Positions 39,200 through 47,869 of a stretch of 54,366 nucleotides of DNA are shown piece by piece (the stretch's first letter is position 1; every line of letters starts with the position of its first letter). The stretch lies in NCBI GenBank assembly GCA_026389335.1, contig JAPLIB010000038.1:1-54366 (forward strand), written 5' to 3'. A program made the position numbers and the translations under genes. This DNA comes from Cyanobacteriota bacterium (GTDB lineage: Bacteria; Cyanobacteriota; Cyanobacteriia; PCC-6307; Cyanobiaceae). The notes beneath the pieces were generated by a model. That model saw nothing but the letters and a program-made list of their open reading frames with translations. It ran no database searches and was not told the origin of the DNA.

Positions 39200-40363
39200 T
39201 CAGCTGCGGATCTGGATCGGCATCACCAGATAGGTGAACGGGTTCTCCTCCCCCACCGGCGCCAGCACCGCCGGCGTGGTGGGGGCATTGCACTGCAAAA
39301 CCACCTGATCCGCAGCCATCGCTTTGACGCCGTCGAGCAGGTAACGAACGTTGAAGGCGATCTCGATCTCCTCGCCACTGATCTCGGCAGCCAGTGATTC
39401 GGAACCACTGCCCACATCCTGGGCATCAGCGCGGATCATCACCTTGCCGGCGGCGGGATCACTGCTGATCTTGATCACGTTGTTGTGCTGATCCGCCAGC
39501 ACCGCCACCCGTTCCAGGGCCGAGACAAAGCCGCGGCGATCGAGCACGATCCGCCGATTGAACGACTCCGGAATCAGCTGGCGGTAATTCGGATAGGTGC
39601 TGTCGAGGATGCGACTGGTGAGCACCTGATCGGCCCAGAGCACCACCACCTGACCGCGTTCACAGAACAGGCTGAGCGGTTCACTGCTGGGACGGCCGCT
39701 GAGCAGTCGCTCCAGTTCGCGCAGGGAACGGGCCGGCACGGTGACGGCAAAGGGCTCACCGGCCACCGTCTCGGCGGGCGCCACCGCCTGGGGCTCGGTG
39801 ATGTTGGCCAGCCGCAACACCGCCAGGCGATGACCATCGGTGGCGGCGCATTCCAGACCGTCGTCATCGAGGCGTAGATGGACGCCAGTGAGCACTTGCT
39901 TGGCCTCATCGCCACTGCTGGCGAACAAGGTGGCCCGCAACCCCTTAACCAGGGCTTCGGCATCGATCCGGATCGGGGTGCCGCTCTGCATCAGGGGCAG
40001 ATCGGGAAAGTCATCGGCGGGCATGCCCCGCATCTGATAACTGCCCGAAAGACTGGTGAGCTGCACCAGTTCATCGGCCTCGCCACAGCTGAGGGTGATT
40101 GGGCTGTCTGCAGACAGACGACTGACGATCTCGCCGAACAGGCGCGAGGGCAGCGTGATCGCGCCACTGCTTTCGACTGCGGCCGCAAGGCTGGTCTGGA
40201 TGCCGAGGTTGAGATCAAACCCGGTGAGGCTCAAGCGCCCAGTGGCGGCATCGGCTGTGAGCAGCACGTTGGCCAGCACCGGATGGGTCGGGCGTGAAGC
40301 CACAGCACGACTCACCAGCTGAAGGCTGGAACTGAGTTCGGTCTGGGAGCAGACCAGCTTCAT
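39200..40363 (-). CDS. dnaN: DNA polymerase III beta sliding clamp
   Basis: A 387-residue ring subunit that tethers the replicative polymerase. It has three clamp repeats; the N-terminus MKLVCSQTELSSSLQLVSRAVASRPTHPVL is typical, with FNVRYLLDGVKAM and the C-terminal YLVMPIQIRS forming the partner-binding cleft. In cyanobacteria dnaN commonly flanks the replication origin. Here it is transcribed away from the repeat-rich non-coding region at 40364-41511. The PRC-barrel gene follows immediately. Confidence 0.97.
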   Translation of the reverse strand: MKLVCSQTELSSSLQLVSRAVASRPTHPVLANVLLTADAATGRLSLTGFDLNLGIQTSLAAAVESSGAITLPSRLFGEIVSRLSADSPITLSCGEADELVQLTSLSGSYQMRGMPADDFPDLPLMQSGTPIRIDAEALVKGLRATLFASSGDEAKQVLTGVHLRLDDDGLECAATDGHRLAVLRLANITEPQAVAPAETVAGEPFAVTVPARSLRELERLLSGRPSSEPLSLFCERGQVVVLWADQVLTSRILDSTYPNYRQLIPESFNRRIVLDRRGFVSALERVAVLADQHNNVIKISSDPAAGKVMIRADAQDVGSGSESLAAEISGEEIEIAFNVRYLLDGVKAMAADQVVLQCNAPTTPAVLAPVGEENPFTYLVMPIQIRS

Positions 40364-41052
40364 GGGAGGGGTTCCTGGCCTGCCCGGGGCGATGTCATGG
40401 GCGGGCCCACGGTTTCACAGGCCGGGCAAAAGCGCAACGGGCCGGACCCTTCAGCTCAGGCTGTTCTGCTGTCCAAAGGATTTATTTCCTGAATTAAAAA
40501 AAATCTTCAGCCGTAGTAGGGGCGGTGGAAAACGGGAGGAACAATCCAAAACCCGTGCACCAGCTGGGATTTGACGAGAGGACCCCTGGGGAAAGCGGAT
40601 CGGAAAGCAGCGCCAAATTCAACTTTTCCACCGTTTCCCCAGGCAGGGGAAAACGGGCCGATTTCAGCCGGTGAACCACGCCTGTGGTTTTGCCACCTTT
40701 TACGGGGTGTTTTCCCCGACTCTCCGCAGACGCTTTGCCGGTTGGGCGGCCGTTGCAGTTGGTGGCGATCGGCTCGATCCGGGGCCCGGAAACCGGGGCC
40801 GCGTTGATCTCAACCACCGCTGTTTCCGGGCTTTCGCTGCCACATGAGCGCCGATCGGTGCGGGATCGGCACGGGCTTCAGCCGATGACCATCCCTGCTG
40901 CGCGCGATCCCTGGGCAGGAAGGTCTGCTCCCTTCTGCAGCCACTCAGTTGCGGAGGCCGCGCCCCTGGGGCTCATCCGTTCAGCCGCCTCCGATCAGAG
41001 CCGCCGAGTTGCTCGGGGGAGGGCTCGCTCCAAGGGTTGGGGTTCGATCAGG

Positions 41053-41152
41053 TTGCGGACCACGGCTTGCGGACCACGGCTTGCGGACTATGGCTTGCGG
41101 ATCACGGCTTGCAGGGCAGCGTGTTGCAGGGAAAACGTGTTGCAGGGCAGCG
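41053..41152. repeat. 14-bp tandem repeat followed by a 16-bp duplication
   Basis: Four consecutive 14-base units, ttgcggaccacggc (twice), ttgcggactatggc and ttgcggatcacggc, occupy 41053-41108, and a partial unit follows. Immediately downstream, gtgttgcagggaaaac (41121-41136) is followed by gtgttgcagggcagcg (41137-41152), a diverged direct repeat sharing its first eleven bases. Confidence 0.85.
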
Positions 41153-41236
41153 AACACCGGTTCCTCGCTGGCTGAGCACCGGCTTCCTGCTGCCAGTCGC
41201 TACTCGCCAGTTTCAACTCCGCTACAAGCCGCGCGA

Positions 41237-41266
41237 CGATGCAGCCCTTGGCGGAGGGCTGCATCG
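41237..41266. repeat. Perfect 12-bp stem-loop
   Basis: cgatgcagccct and agggctgcatcg are exact complements separated by six bases (tggcgg). No T run follows on either strand, so it does not look like a terminator. It lies in the dnaN-thrC non-coding region. Confidence 0.75.
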
Positions 41267-41443
41267 CCCCAGCCAAGGGCTGGACATCTGGTGCCAGGTC
41301 TGGAGCAGGGCCAGGAGGATTATTCGGCTCCAGCCGTCCTCTGGCTGGCCCCGGTCCACGGCTGCGGTTGCTGCTGCTCCTGGGCGTTGGCAGACTTGGC
41401 GAGCTTGAGGAAGGCCAGAACCTCAGGCAGCGTCACGATCCAA

Positions 41444-41470
41444 CCCCATGCCAGAGCCTTTGGCATGGGG
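41444..41470 (-). terminator. Hairpin downstream of thrC, possible terminator
   Basis: ccccatgcca and tggcatgggg form a perfect ten-pair stem around a seven-base loop, about 40 bases past the thrC stop. The T run expected after the stem on the minus strand is absent, so termination would be imperfect or factor-assisted. Confidence 0.4.
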
Positions 41471-41511
41471 CCCTGCAGGTGTGGCGGTCGCTACGCGTCC
41501 GGTCGGTCGGT

Positions 41512-42570
41512 TCAGAACCCCATCACCCTGGCCACCACATCGGTTTCAGGCGCCAGGCCGGTATGGAATTTTGAGTCGTTGTTTTCAATCGCCGTGGTTG
41601 GATCCTTGAGGCCGTTGCCGGTGAGTACACACACCACCGTGGCGCCAGCTGGCACCTCCTGATGCCGCTTCAGCAGGCCGGCCACCGAGGCGGCACTGGC
41701 CGGTTCGCAGAACACGCCTTCGCCGCTTCCCAGCAGCTTGTAGGCCTCAATGATTTCGGCATCGGTGACAGCCATGAAGCCTCCCTTGCTTTCGGCTTCC
41801 ACCTTGAGGGCTTTCTCCCGGTTCACCGGATTGCCGATCCGGATCGCCGTGGCGATGGTGTCCGGGTGCTCCACCGTGTGTCCCAGCACCATCGGTGCCG
41901 AGCCGGCGGCCTGGAAGCCCATCATCCGCGGCAATTGGCGGCAGTGGCCAGCGGCTTGGTACTCCTGGAAACCCATCCAGTAGGCGCTGATGTTGCCGGC
42001 GTTGCCCACCGGGATACAGAGCCAGTCGGGGGCTTCACCCAGGGCATCCACCACTTCGAAGGCGGCGGTTTTCTGCCCCTGCAGCCGATAGGGATTGACG
42101 GAGTTGACCAGGGTGACTGGATAGCGATCCGCCACATCCCGCACAATCGCCAGGGCCCGGTCGAAGTTGCCCTGAACCGCCAGCACTTCGGCGCCGTAGA
42201 GCAGGGCCTGGGCCAGTTTCCCCTGGGCCACGTAGCCATCGGGAATCAAGACGAAAGCCCGCATGCCACCCCGACGGGCGTAGGCAGCCGCTGCGGCCGA
42301 GGTGTTGCCGGTGCTGGCGCAGATCACGGCTTCCGAGCCGGCTTCGCGCGCCTTGCTGATCGCCATCGTCATGCCCCGGTCCTTGAAGGAGCCGGTGGGG
42401 TTGAGGCCGTCGTATTTGAGAAATACCTTCACGCCGCGGCCGATGTGTTCGGCGATCACGGGGGCGGGGATCAGGGGTGTGGCCCCTTCCCGCAGGGTGA
42501 TCACCGGCGTGGCGGCGGTCACCGGCAGCCAGGCGCGGTAGGCCTCGATCAAGCCCGGCCAGTCCTGCAT
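41512..42570 (-). CDS. thrC: Threonine synthase
   Basis: A 352-residue PLP enzyme converting O-phosphohomoserine to threonine. The PLP Lys is in GLNPTGSFKDRGMTMA (about residue 60), and the phosphate loop is PVGNAGNISAYWMGF. The substrate motifs ICASTGNTSAAAAAYA and TGNGLKDP complete the fold. ATG at 42570 gives MQDWPGLIEAYRAWLP, the usual start; the open frame continues 32 codons upstream with an unlikely Arg/Pro-rich leader. Confidence 0.95.
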   Translation of the reverse strand: MQDWPGLIEAYRAWLPVTAATPVITLREGATPLIPAPVIAEHIGRGVKVFLKYDGLNPTGSFKDRGMTMAISKAREAGSEAVICASTGNTSAAAAAYARRGGMRAFVLIPDGYVAQGKLAQALLYGAEVLAVQGNFDRALAIVRDVADRYPVTLVNSVNPYRLQGQKTAAFEVVDALGEAPDWLCIPVGNAGNISAYWMGFQEYQAAGHCRQLPRMMGFQAAGSAPMVLGHTVEHPDTIATAIRIGNPVNREKALKVEAESKGGFMAVTDAEIIEAYKLLGSGEGVFCEPASAASVAGLLKRHQEVPAGATVVCVLTGNGLKDPTTAIENNDSKFHTGLAPETDVVARVMGF

Positions 42571-42689
42571 CGTGGGCCTGTGGCCCAGGCGCTGCAGAGC
42601 ACGAAGCAGGGGCACGGGCGGTGATTGCGGGGCTGGAACCAATCTACGCCGCCACTTCCTGGGCACCGCGGTACCTGGCCTGGGGGCGG

Positions 42690-43277
42690 CTAGGGAGCCT
42701 TGCTGCTGCTGGTCTTGTCGCCGCGCAGGCCATCGAGGGGGGAATCAGAGAAGAAGCGCACCAGATCGGCGATGGAGCTTGTCTTGCTCATCAATCCCAT
42801 CAGGGCGGGCAGGCTCACCGCCAGTTCCTGGGTGGGATAGGCCTGCAGGAAGGAGATGGCCGACAGTCCCTTCTTATTGTCTGCAAGTCCCAGGATCACG
42901 GCCGAGCGCAGGGCGGGCAGACCCACCTGGGAGGCTTTGAGCGGGAAGACGATCTGGGCCAGGCGATTCAGCAGCGCTTCACCGATACGGGTGTTGAGCA
43001 GACGGCTCACCAGCACCACCGGCAGGGCCACCGATTGGTTGAGCAGTTTGGCGACCGCCTCCGGTTGCTGATGGCTCAACTTCAGAACATCAACCAGCAG
43101 ACCGCGGGCTTCCCCGCTGACGGCCAGATGTTCGAGATCGGCCACGGCGATGGAGCGACGGAAGGCGCCACTCACAAACACCACGTTTTCAGCTGCCATG
43201 GCGGCAGGGGAGGCGCAGCACAGGCCAAGGCCGAGCAGTGCTGCCAGGAGCCGTTGCCGTTTGCGCAAGCCGATCAC
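42690..43277 (-). CDS. Secreted DUF1400-type protein
   Basis: A 195-residue protein with a signal peptide (RKRQRLLAALLGLGLCCASPAAMA, residues 5-28) and a helical mature part (FRRSIAVADLEHLAVSGEARGLLVDVLKLS) resembling the DUF1400 module often found in front of alpha/beta hydrolase domains in cyanobacteria. The hydrolase itself is absent, so it is a stand-alone DUF1400 protein. The start is GTG at 43277. It lies between thrC and the UbiB-like kinase on the same strand. Confidence 0.75.
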   Translation of the reverse strand: MIGLRKRQRLLAALLGLGLCCASPAAMAAENVVFVSGAFRRSIAVADLEHLAVSGEARGLLVDVLKLSHQQPEAVAKLLNQSVALPVVLVSRLLNTRIGEALLNRLAQIVFPLKASQVGLPALRSAVILGLADNKKGLSAISFLQAYPTQELAVSLPALMGLMSKTSSIADLVRFFSDSPLDGLRGDKTSSSKAP

Positions 43278-43326
43278 CGGAAAATCAGCCCTGAATCTAA
43301 GGCGACCAGCCCGGTGGCTTCGGTGG

Positions 43327-45321
43327 TCAGCGAGCGGTCAGTTCGACGGTCTTCCGCACATCCGGAGTCACCAGCAAATCCCGCAGCAGGTGCACCACCC
43401 CCCGCTCTGCCAGCCCGCGGGCCAGATCCACTCCCATGCGCCGCAGGTCCGGTTCTCCCAACACCCTGGGCAGACGGCGCAGCAGCAGTTTCGGTTCGAA
43501 TCCAGGCAGATCCTGGAGGATCGCCGCCAATTGCCGCAGCGGTTCGAGGTCGAGCAGGGGGCCGTTCCTGCTGGGCGTGTCTAGCAGGTTGCGCTGACGC
43601 AATCCCGGCGGTTGCAGGGAGCGAGGCAGTCGCTGACCCAGCCGCAGGGTGGTGCGCCAGGCCAGGTTGTCCATCCGTTCCACCGCCGCATCCACCAGTT
43701 GCTGGCGCAGCAGGCCACCGTTGGCGGAGAAGAGGAAGTCGAGCACCTGATCCAGCAGGCCTTCGATGTCCAGTTCGGCCTGGAGCGAAGCACTGCTGAT
43801 CAGATTTTCCAGCCGTTGCCAGCGGAATTCCTCGCCGTCGAACAACATTTCCCGCAGGCTGCGCCGCAAGGAGGGGTCGGGGTCCTCCATCAGTCGGCGG
43901 GCGAAATAGGGGTAGGCGGCGCCGAGAATCTTGAAGCTGGGGTCCACGCTCAGGGCAATCCCTTCCAGGGTTACCAACGAGCGGATGATCAGGGCGTAAT
44001 AGGGCGGTACCCGGAATGGGAAGCGATACATCACACCAGATAGGTCATCGGTGACGACCTTGAAATCCATGCGGCTCACCCCCATTTCCAGCGCCTGGCC
44101 GAACACCCCTTCAAAGGCGGGAACAATCGGCTCGAGATCCACTTCTTCTCCTAGGAATCCAAGCGAGACAAAATCCTTGGAGAGGGCGCCGAAGTTGCGA
44201 TTCACCAGATGCACCACCGCCTGAATCAGGCCGGTGCGCGATTCCCGGGTGACTTCGCTCATCATGCCGAAGTCGAGATAGGCCAGCCGGCCATCGGCAA
44301 GGGCCAATAAATTGCCTGGATGGGGATCGGCGTGGAAAAACCCGTGTTCGAGCAATTGCTGCAGGCTGCAGTTGACGCCCACCTGAACCATGTCGTCGGG
44401 ATCGACGCCGATAGCGCGGACCGCTTCGAGGTTGGTGAGTTTGACACCTTCAATCCACTCCATCGTCAGCACCCGCCGGCTGGTGGCCTCGTGGAAGATG
44501 CGCGGTACGGCGATGCGGGGATTGTGGCGATGCAGTGTGGCAAAGCGTTCGGCGTTGGCGGCTTCATTGAGATAGTCCATCTCCTCGAACACCCGCTTGC
44601 CGAGTTCATCGATGAGGGCCACCAGGTCACTGCGGATCAAGCCCACATTGGTGTTCATCCAGGCGGCGATGTTGCGCACGATGTAGAGATCGAGCGTGAT
44701 CTGCTCTCTCAGGCCCGGGCGCTGCACCTTCACCGCCACCCGCTCGCCGTTGTGCAGGGTGCCGCGATGCACCTGCCCCAGGGAGGCGGCTGAGATCGGT
44801 TCGCGGTCCAGCTGGCTGAAGATTTCGTCCACCGCAGCCCCGAGATCTTCCTCGATGCAGGCCATGGCTAGGGCGCTGTCAAAACCAGGCAGTTGGTCCT
44901 GCAACTGGGCCAGTTCTTCCAGTAAGACCGGCGGCACAATGTCGGGCCGGGTGGAGAGGGCCTGGCCGGCCTTGATGAAGGCGGGTCCGAGTTGAGCCAG
45001 CAGTTCTGCGCATTCCCGGGCGCGGGCCCGGGCCCGATCTTTGATCTTGAGTGCGCCGCTGGCCCAGTCGAAACCTACGCCCAGAAGATATAGACCGATC
45101 GGCACCAGGGTCTGCCACAACCGCCGGATCAGCCGCTGGGGATGGCCGGCATAGATGCGGGTAATGGCGTTGGGGTCATAGCTCAGCAGGCCAGCGGCCT
45201 CGATGAAGTCGCCCAGGTCCCGGGGGGGTGCCGTTGCGGGGCCTGGCTGCTGGCCCGTTTCCTTGTGAGCCGTTTCCAGGCTGTTTGGGCTGCTCTGGGG
45301 GGCTGGGGGCGAGCTGACCAT
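43327..45321 (-). CDS. ABC1/UbiB-family atypical kinase
   Basis: A 664-residue protein of the ABC1/AarF/UbiB family, linked to quinone or prenyl-lipid metabolism. The family motif [16 protein letters not shown], the ATP-binding VAVKVQRPG, the catalytic [10 protein letters not shown] and LDFGMM are present in order. The C-terminal 200 residues are helical and specific to cyanobacterial and plastid members. ATG at 45321 is taken as start, with ATG at 45342 as alternative. It is divergent from recN. Confidence 0.93.
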   Translation of the reverse strand: MVSSPPAPQSSPNSLETAHKETGQQPGPATAPPRDLGDFIEAAGLLSYDPNAITRIYAGHPQRLIRRLWQTLVPIGLYLLGVGFDWASGALKIKDRARARARECAELLAQLGPAFIKAGQALSTRPDIVPPVLLEELAQLQDQLPGFDSALAMACIEEDLGAAVDEIFSQLDREPISAASLGQVHRGTLHNGERVAVKVQRPGLREQITLDLYIVRNIAAWMNTNVGLIRSDLVALIDELGKRVFEEMDYLNEAANAERFATLHRHNPRIAVPRIFHEATSRRVLTMEWIEGVKLTNLEAVRAIGVDPDDMVQVGVNCSLQQLLEHGFFHADPHPGNLLALADGRLAYLDFGMMSEVTRESRTGLIQAVVHLVNRNFGALSKDFVSLGFLGEEVDLEPIVPAFEGVFGQALEMGVSRMDFKVVTDDLSGVMYRFPFRVPPYYALIIRSLVTLEGIALSVDPSFKILGAAYPYFARRLMEDPDPSLRRSLREMLFDGEEFRWQRLENLISSASLQAELDIEGLLDQVLDFLFSANGGLLRQQLVDAAVERMDNLAWRTTLRLGQRLPRSLQPPGLRQRNLLDTPSRNGPLLDLEPLRQLAAILQDLPGFEPKLLLRRLPRVLGEPDLRRMGVDLARGLAERGVVHLLRDLLVTPDVRKTVELTAR

Positions 45322-45442
45322 GGCGGTGGGGTGCCATGCCACGCGGGGGCGGACGGCGCGAATCGAAACGGTCCACCCCTTCTAAACGAAAGCTGCAGCC
45401 GCTACGGTCGGGGCACACATCGATGACGCTGCGGAGGCTGGC

Positions 45443-47128
45443 GTGCTCACGGCCCTGAGCCTGGAGAACATCGCCCTGATCGAACGCCTCGAGTTGACGT
45501 TCGAGGCAGGCTTCACGGTGCTCACCGGTGAAACCGGCGCCGGTAAATCGATCCTGCTGGATGCCTTGGATGCCCTGCTCGGCGGAGCCCAGGGAGCCCA
45601 GGGGGCCCGTTTGCTGCGGCGGGGTTGTGAACGGGGTCGGATCGAAGCCTGCTTCCAGCTCTCGCCACCAGTGCTTGCCTGGCTGGAAAGCCAGAAGTTG
45701 GAGCTGGAGGAGGAGCTGGTGCTGAGCCGGGATTGGCGGCTGCAGGACGAGCGGCTCAGCAGTCGTCATCGCTTGAACGGCATCGTTGTGAGCCGCGCCC
45801 AGGTGCTGGATCTGCGCCCCCTGCTGCTCGATCTCACGGTTCAGGGGCAGACACAGCAATTGGCCCGTCCCGGCCAGCAGCGTCGCTGGCTCGATCGCTT
45901 TGCCGGCGAGGAGCAGGTGCCCTTGCTGGAGGCGGCCCGCATCGCGTTCCGGCACTGGCGAGTGGCGGCGGCGGCCCTGGCCGCCGGCCTGGCCGATCGC
46001 GAGCGGCTGCAGCAGCAGCGCCAGCAGCAGGAGCAGCTCCTGGAGGATCTCGAAGCCGCCGGTCTGGATGATCCGCTTGAGGCGTACCAGTTGCAGATCG
46101 AGCAGGATCGCCTGGCCCATGGGGTGCGCCTGCAGCAGGGGGTGATGACCCTGTTGGCTCGGCTGGTGGAGGGGGCGGAGGCGGCCCCGGCGGCGCTCGA
46201 TCACCTGGCCGCCTGCGAGCAGGAACTGCAGCAGATGGAGAGCCTCGACGCCAGCGTGGCGCTGCTGCGGGAACGCTGCACCGATGGCCTGGTGGCTCTG
46301 CAGGATCTGGCCCGGGAGCTGGATCGCTACGGGGCCTGTCTGGAGAGTGATCCCGAGCGGCTGGCGGAGCTGCAGGAGCGGCTGGCCCTGCTCAAGGCAC
46401 TGGAGCGCCGCCATGGTCTGGGCCTGGGTGAGTTGATTGCCTGGCGGGATCAGTTGCGGCAACGCCTGGCCCCGGGTTCAGCCGATGCGTCCCTGGCGGC
46501 CCTGCAACAGGATGAGCAGAGCGCCCTGCAGCTGAGGGATGAGCGGGCGGCAGCCCTCACCCTGACCCGTCGCAACGCCGCTGGGGAGTTGGAAAGCCGA
46601 TTGATGGCGGCCCTGCGACCGATGGGGCTGGCCAATGTGCGCTTTGCGGTGGCCATGGAGGCGGCCGAGCCAGGCGAGGAGGGCTCCGATGCCGTGCAGT
46701 TCCGCTTCAGTGCCAATCCCGGCCAGCCGTTGGCGCCCTTGGCGGAGGTGGCCTCCGGTGGCGAGATGAGCCGCTTCCTGCTGGCTTTGAAAACCTGCCT
46801 GGCGGTGGCGGATCCCCATGTCACCTTGCTTTTTGATGAGATCGATAGCGGTGTGAGTGGCCGCATCAGCGGTGCCATGGCCGAATTGCTGCGGTGCCTG
46901 GCCCAACAGCGCCAGGTGTTTTGCGTCACCCACCAGCCCCTGGTGGCCGCGGCGGCCGACCACCATTTCCGCGTCAGCAAGACGGTGGAGGAGGGCATCA
47001 CCCAGACCCGGGTGTCCCAGCTGCGGGACATTGGCGCTCGCCAGGCCGAGTTGGCGGAACTGGCTGGTGGTGATTCCGGTGAAACTCACAGCTATGCCGC
47101 CAGCCTGTTGGACAAACGGGTGGCCTAG
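45443..47128 (+). CDS. recN: DNA repair protein RecN
   Basis: A 561-residue SMC-like ATPase for double-strand break repair. The N-terminal head has LSLENIALIERLELTF and Walker A GETGAGKSILLDAL. A central coiled coil with Gln/Leu/Arg-rich helices spans about 150-390. The C-terminal head has ASGGEMSRFLLALK, Walker B LLFDEIDSGVSG and FCVTHQPLVAAAADHHF. The start is GTG at 45443. The membrane protein gene begins four bases after the stop. Confidence 0.96.
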   Translation: MLTALSLENIALIERLELTFEAGFTVLTGETGAGKSILLDALDALLGGAQGAQGARLLRRGCERGRIEACFQLSPPVLAWLESQKLELEEELVLSRDWRLQDERLSSRHRLNGIVVSRAQVLDLRPLLLDLTVQGQTQQLARPGQQRRWLDRFAGEEQVPLLEAARIAFRHWRVAAAALAAGLADRERLQQQRQQQEQLLEDLEAAGLDDPLEAYQLQIEQDRLAHGVRLQQGVMTLLARLVEGAEAAPAALDHLAACEQELQQMESLDASVALLRERCTDGLVALQDLARELDRYGACLESDPERLAELQERLALLKALERRHGLGLGELIAWRDQLRQRLAPGSADASLAALQQDEQSALQLRDERAAALTLTRRNAAGELESRLMAALRPMGLANVRFAVAMEAAEPGEEGSDAVQFRFSANPGQPLAPLAEVASGGEMSRFLLALKTCLAVADPHVTLLFDEIDSGVSGRISGAMAELLRCLAQQRQVFCVTHQPLVAAAADHHFRVSKTVEEGITQTRVSQLRDIGARQAELAELAGGDSGETHSYAASLLDKRVA

Positions 47129-47132
47129 CTCA

Positions 47133-47861
47133 GTGTCGCAATCAACCCGTAAATGGGTGGCGCCGGAGATCTGCCGCCCTTACCTGCTGGCCCTGGTGGG
47201 CTCGGTGCTGATCGATTTACTACTGAGGTTTCAGATTGTCTACTACTACTTTATTGACGAACATTATAAGGCAAGGATTTATTTAAGTCTTTTTGGTGAT
47301 TTATTGCAGATTTTTTATGCAGTTTTGCTGCTACTTTTTTTATATTTATTTTTCTTTCATTGGTTGTCTGATTTGCGCCAGGGGCGATTGATTCAGCGGC
47401 GACTAATGCGCGCACTTGGCCTGTTGGCATCCCTGCAGTTGGTGACCAATATGATCTCGGTCAACGTTACAATTTACCGGCTACACATTGAATCTTATGA
47501 GCTCCTGATTGAATCTTTTGCCCTCTATATAGCCATAAATCTAGTTTTTGTTTTTTGGTACTGGTACTGGGATTATCCGCTACGAAATTTACCGATCATT
47601 GATAGTCAAAACAGGCTTATCCCTCAGGGTATTCTCTTCCCAGAAGAGCAAATGGAGGCGCATTTATTGAAGACGGATTCTTGGTTGCCAGGGCCAACTG
47701 ATTATCTTTATTTCACAATTTTATCAAGCAACTGCTTTGGCTCTCCCGAGGGTCATATGTTAATTGGTAATCGACTTAAAAAATTGCAAATTATTCATAC
47801 TTTATTCATGATATTCGTATTTATTATCATTGTTGCTCGTGCTATTAATACCATCAATTAA
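47133..47861 (+). CDS. AT-rich membrane protein resembling an ion channel
   Basis: A 242-residue protein with about four membrane segments: YLLALVGSVLIDLLLRF, LLQIFYAVLLLLFLYLFFF, LYIAINLVFVFWYWYW and a C-terminal HTLFMIFVFIIIVARAI. Before the last, TDYLYFTILSSNCFGSPEGH has the layout of a channel pore helix and filter, where a potassium channel would have TxGYGD. The filter residues are altered, so selectivity cannot be assumed. The gene is markedly AT-rich next to GC-rich recN, which suggests transfer. The start is GTG at 47133. The family call is tentative; a plain hypothetical membrane protein is the fallback. Confidence 0.65.
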   Translation: MSQSTRKWVAPEICRPYLLALVGSVLIDLLLRFQIVYYYFIDEHYKARIYLSLFGDLLQIFYAVLLLLFLYLFFFHWLSDLRQGRLIQRRLMRALGLLASLQLVTNMISVNVTIYRLHIESYELLIESFALYIAINLVFVFWYWYWDYPLRNLPIIDSQNRLIPQGILFPEEQMEAHLLKTDSWLPGPTDYLYFTILSSNCFGSPEGHMLIGNRLKKLQIIHTLFMIFVFIIIVARAINTIN

Positions 47862-47869
47862 TTACTGGC

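Larger units (their letters stand above)
40364..41511. other. Candidate replication origin region next to dnaN
   Basis: This 1.15-kb non-coding segment between dnaN and thrC has an AT-rich patch at 40477-40507, the only one in the region, and a cluster of DnaA-box-like sequences: GGTGGAAAA at 40524-40532, TTTTCCACC at 40624-40632, GGGGAAAAC at 40646-40654 and TTTTCCCCG at 40710-40718. It also carries tandem repeats and hairpins, listed separately. Open frames within it are short, overlapping and without family resemblance. The origin call combines these signs with the dnaN position. Confidence 0.6.

Noticed and set aside
40494..40817. Minus-strand 107-codon frame upstream of dnaN
   Set aside because: It overlaps the DnaA-box-like cluster and AT-rich patch, has no recognisable domain and unconvincing composition.
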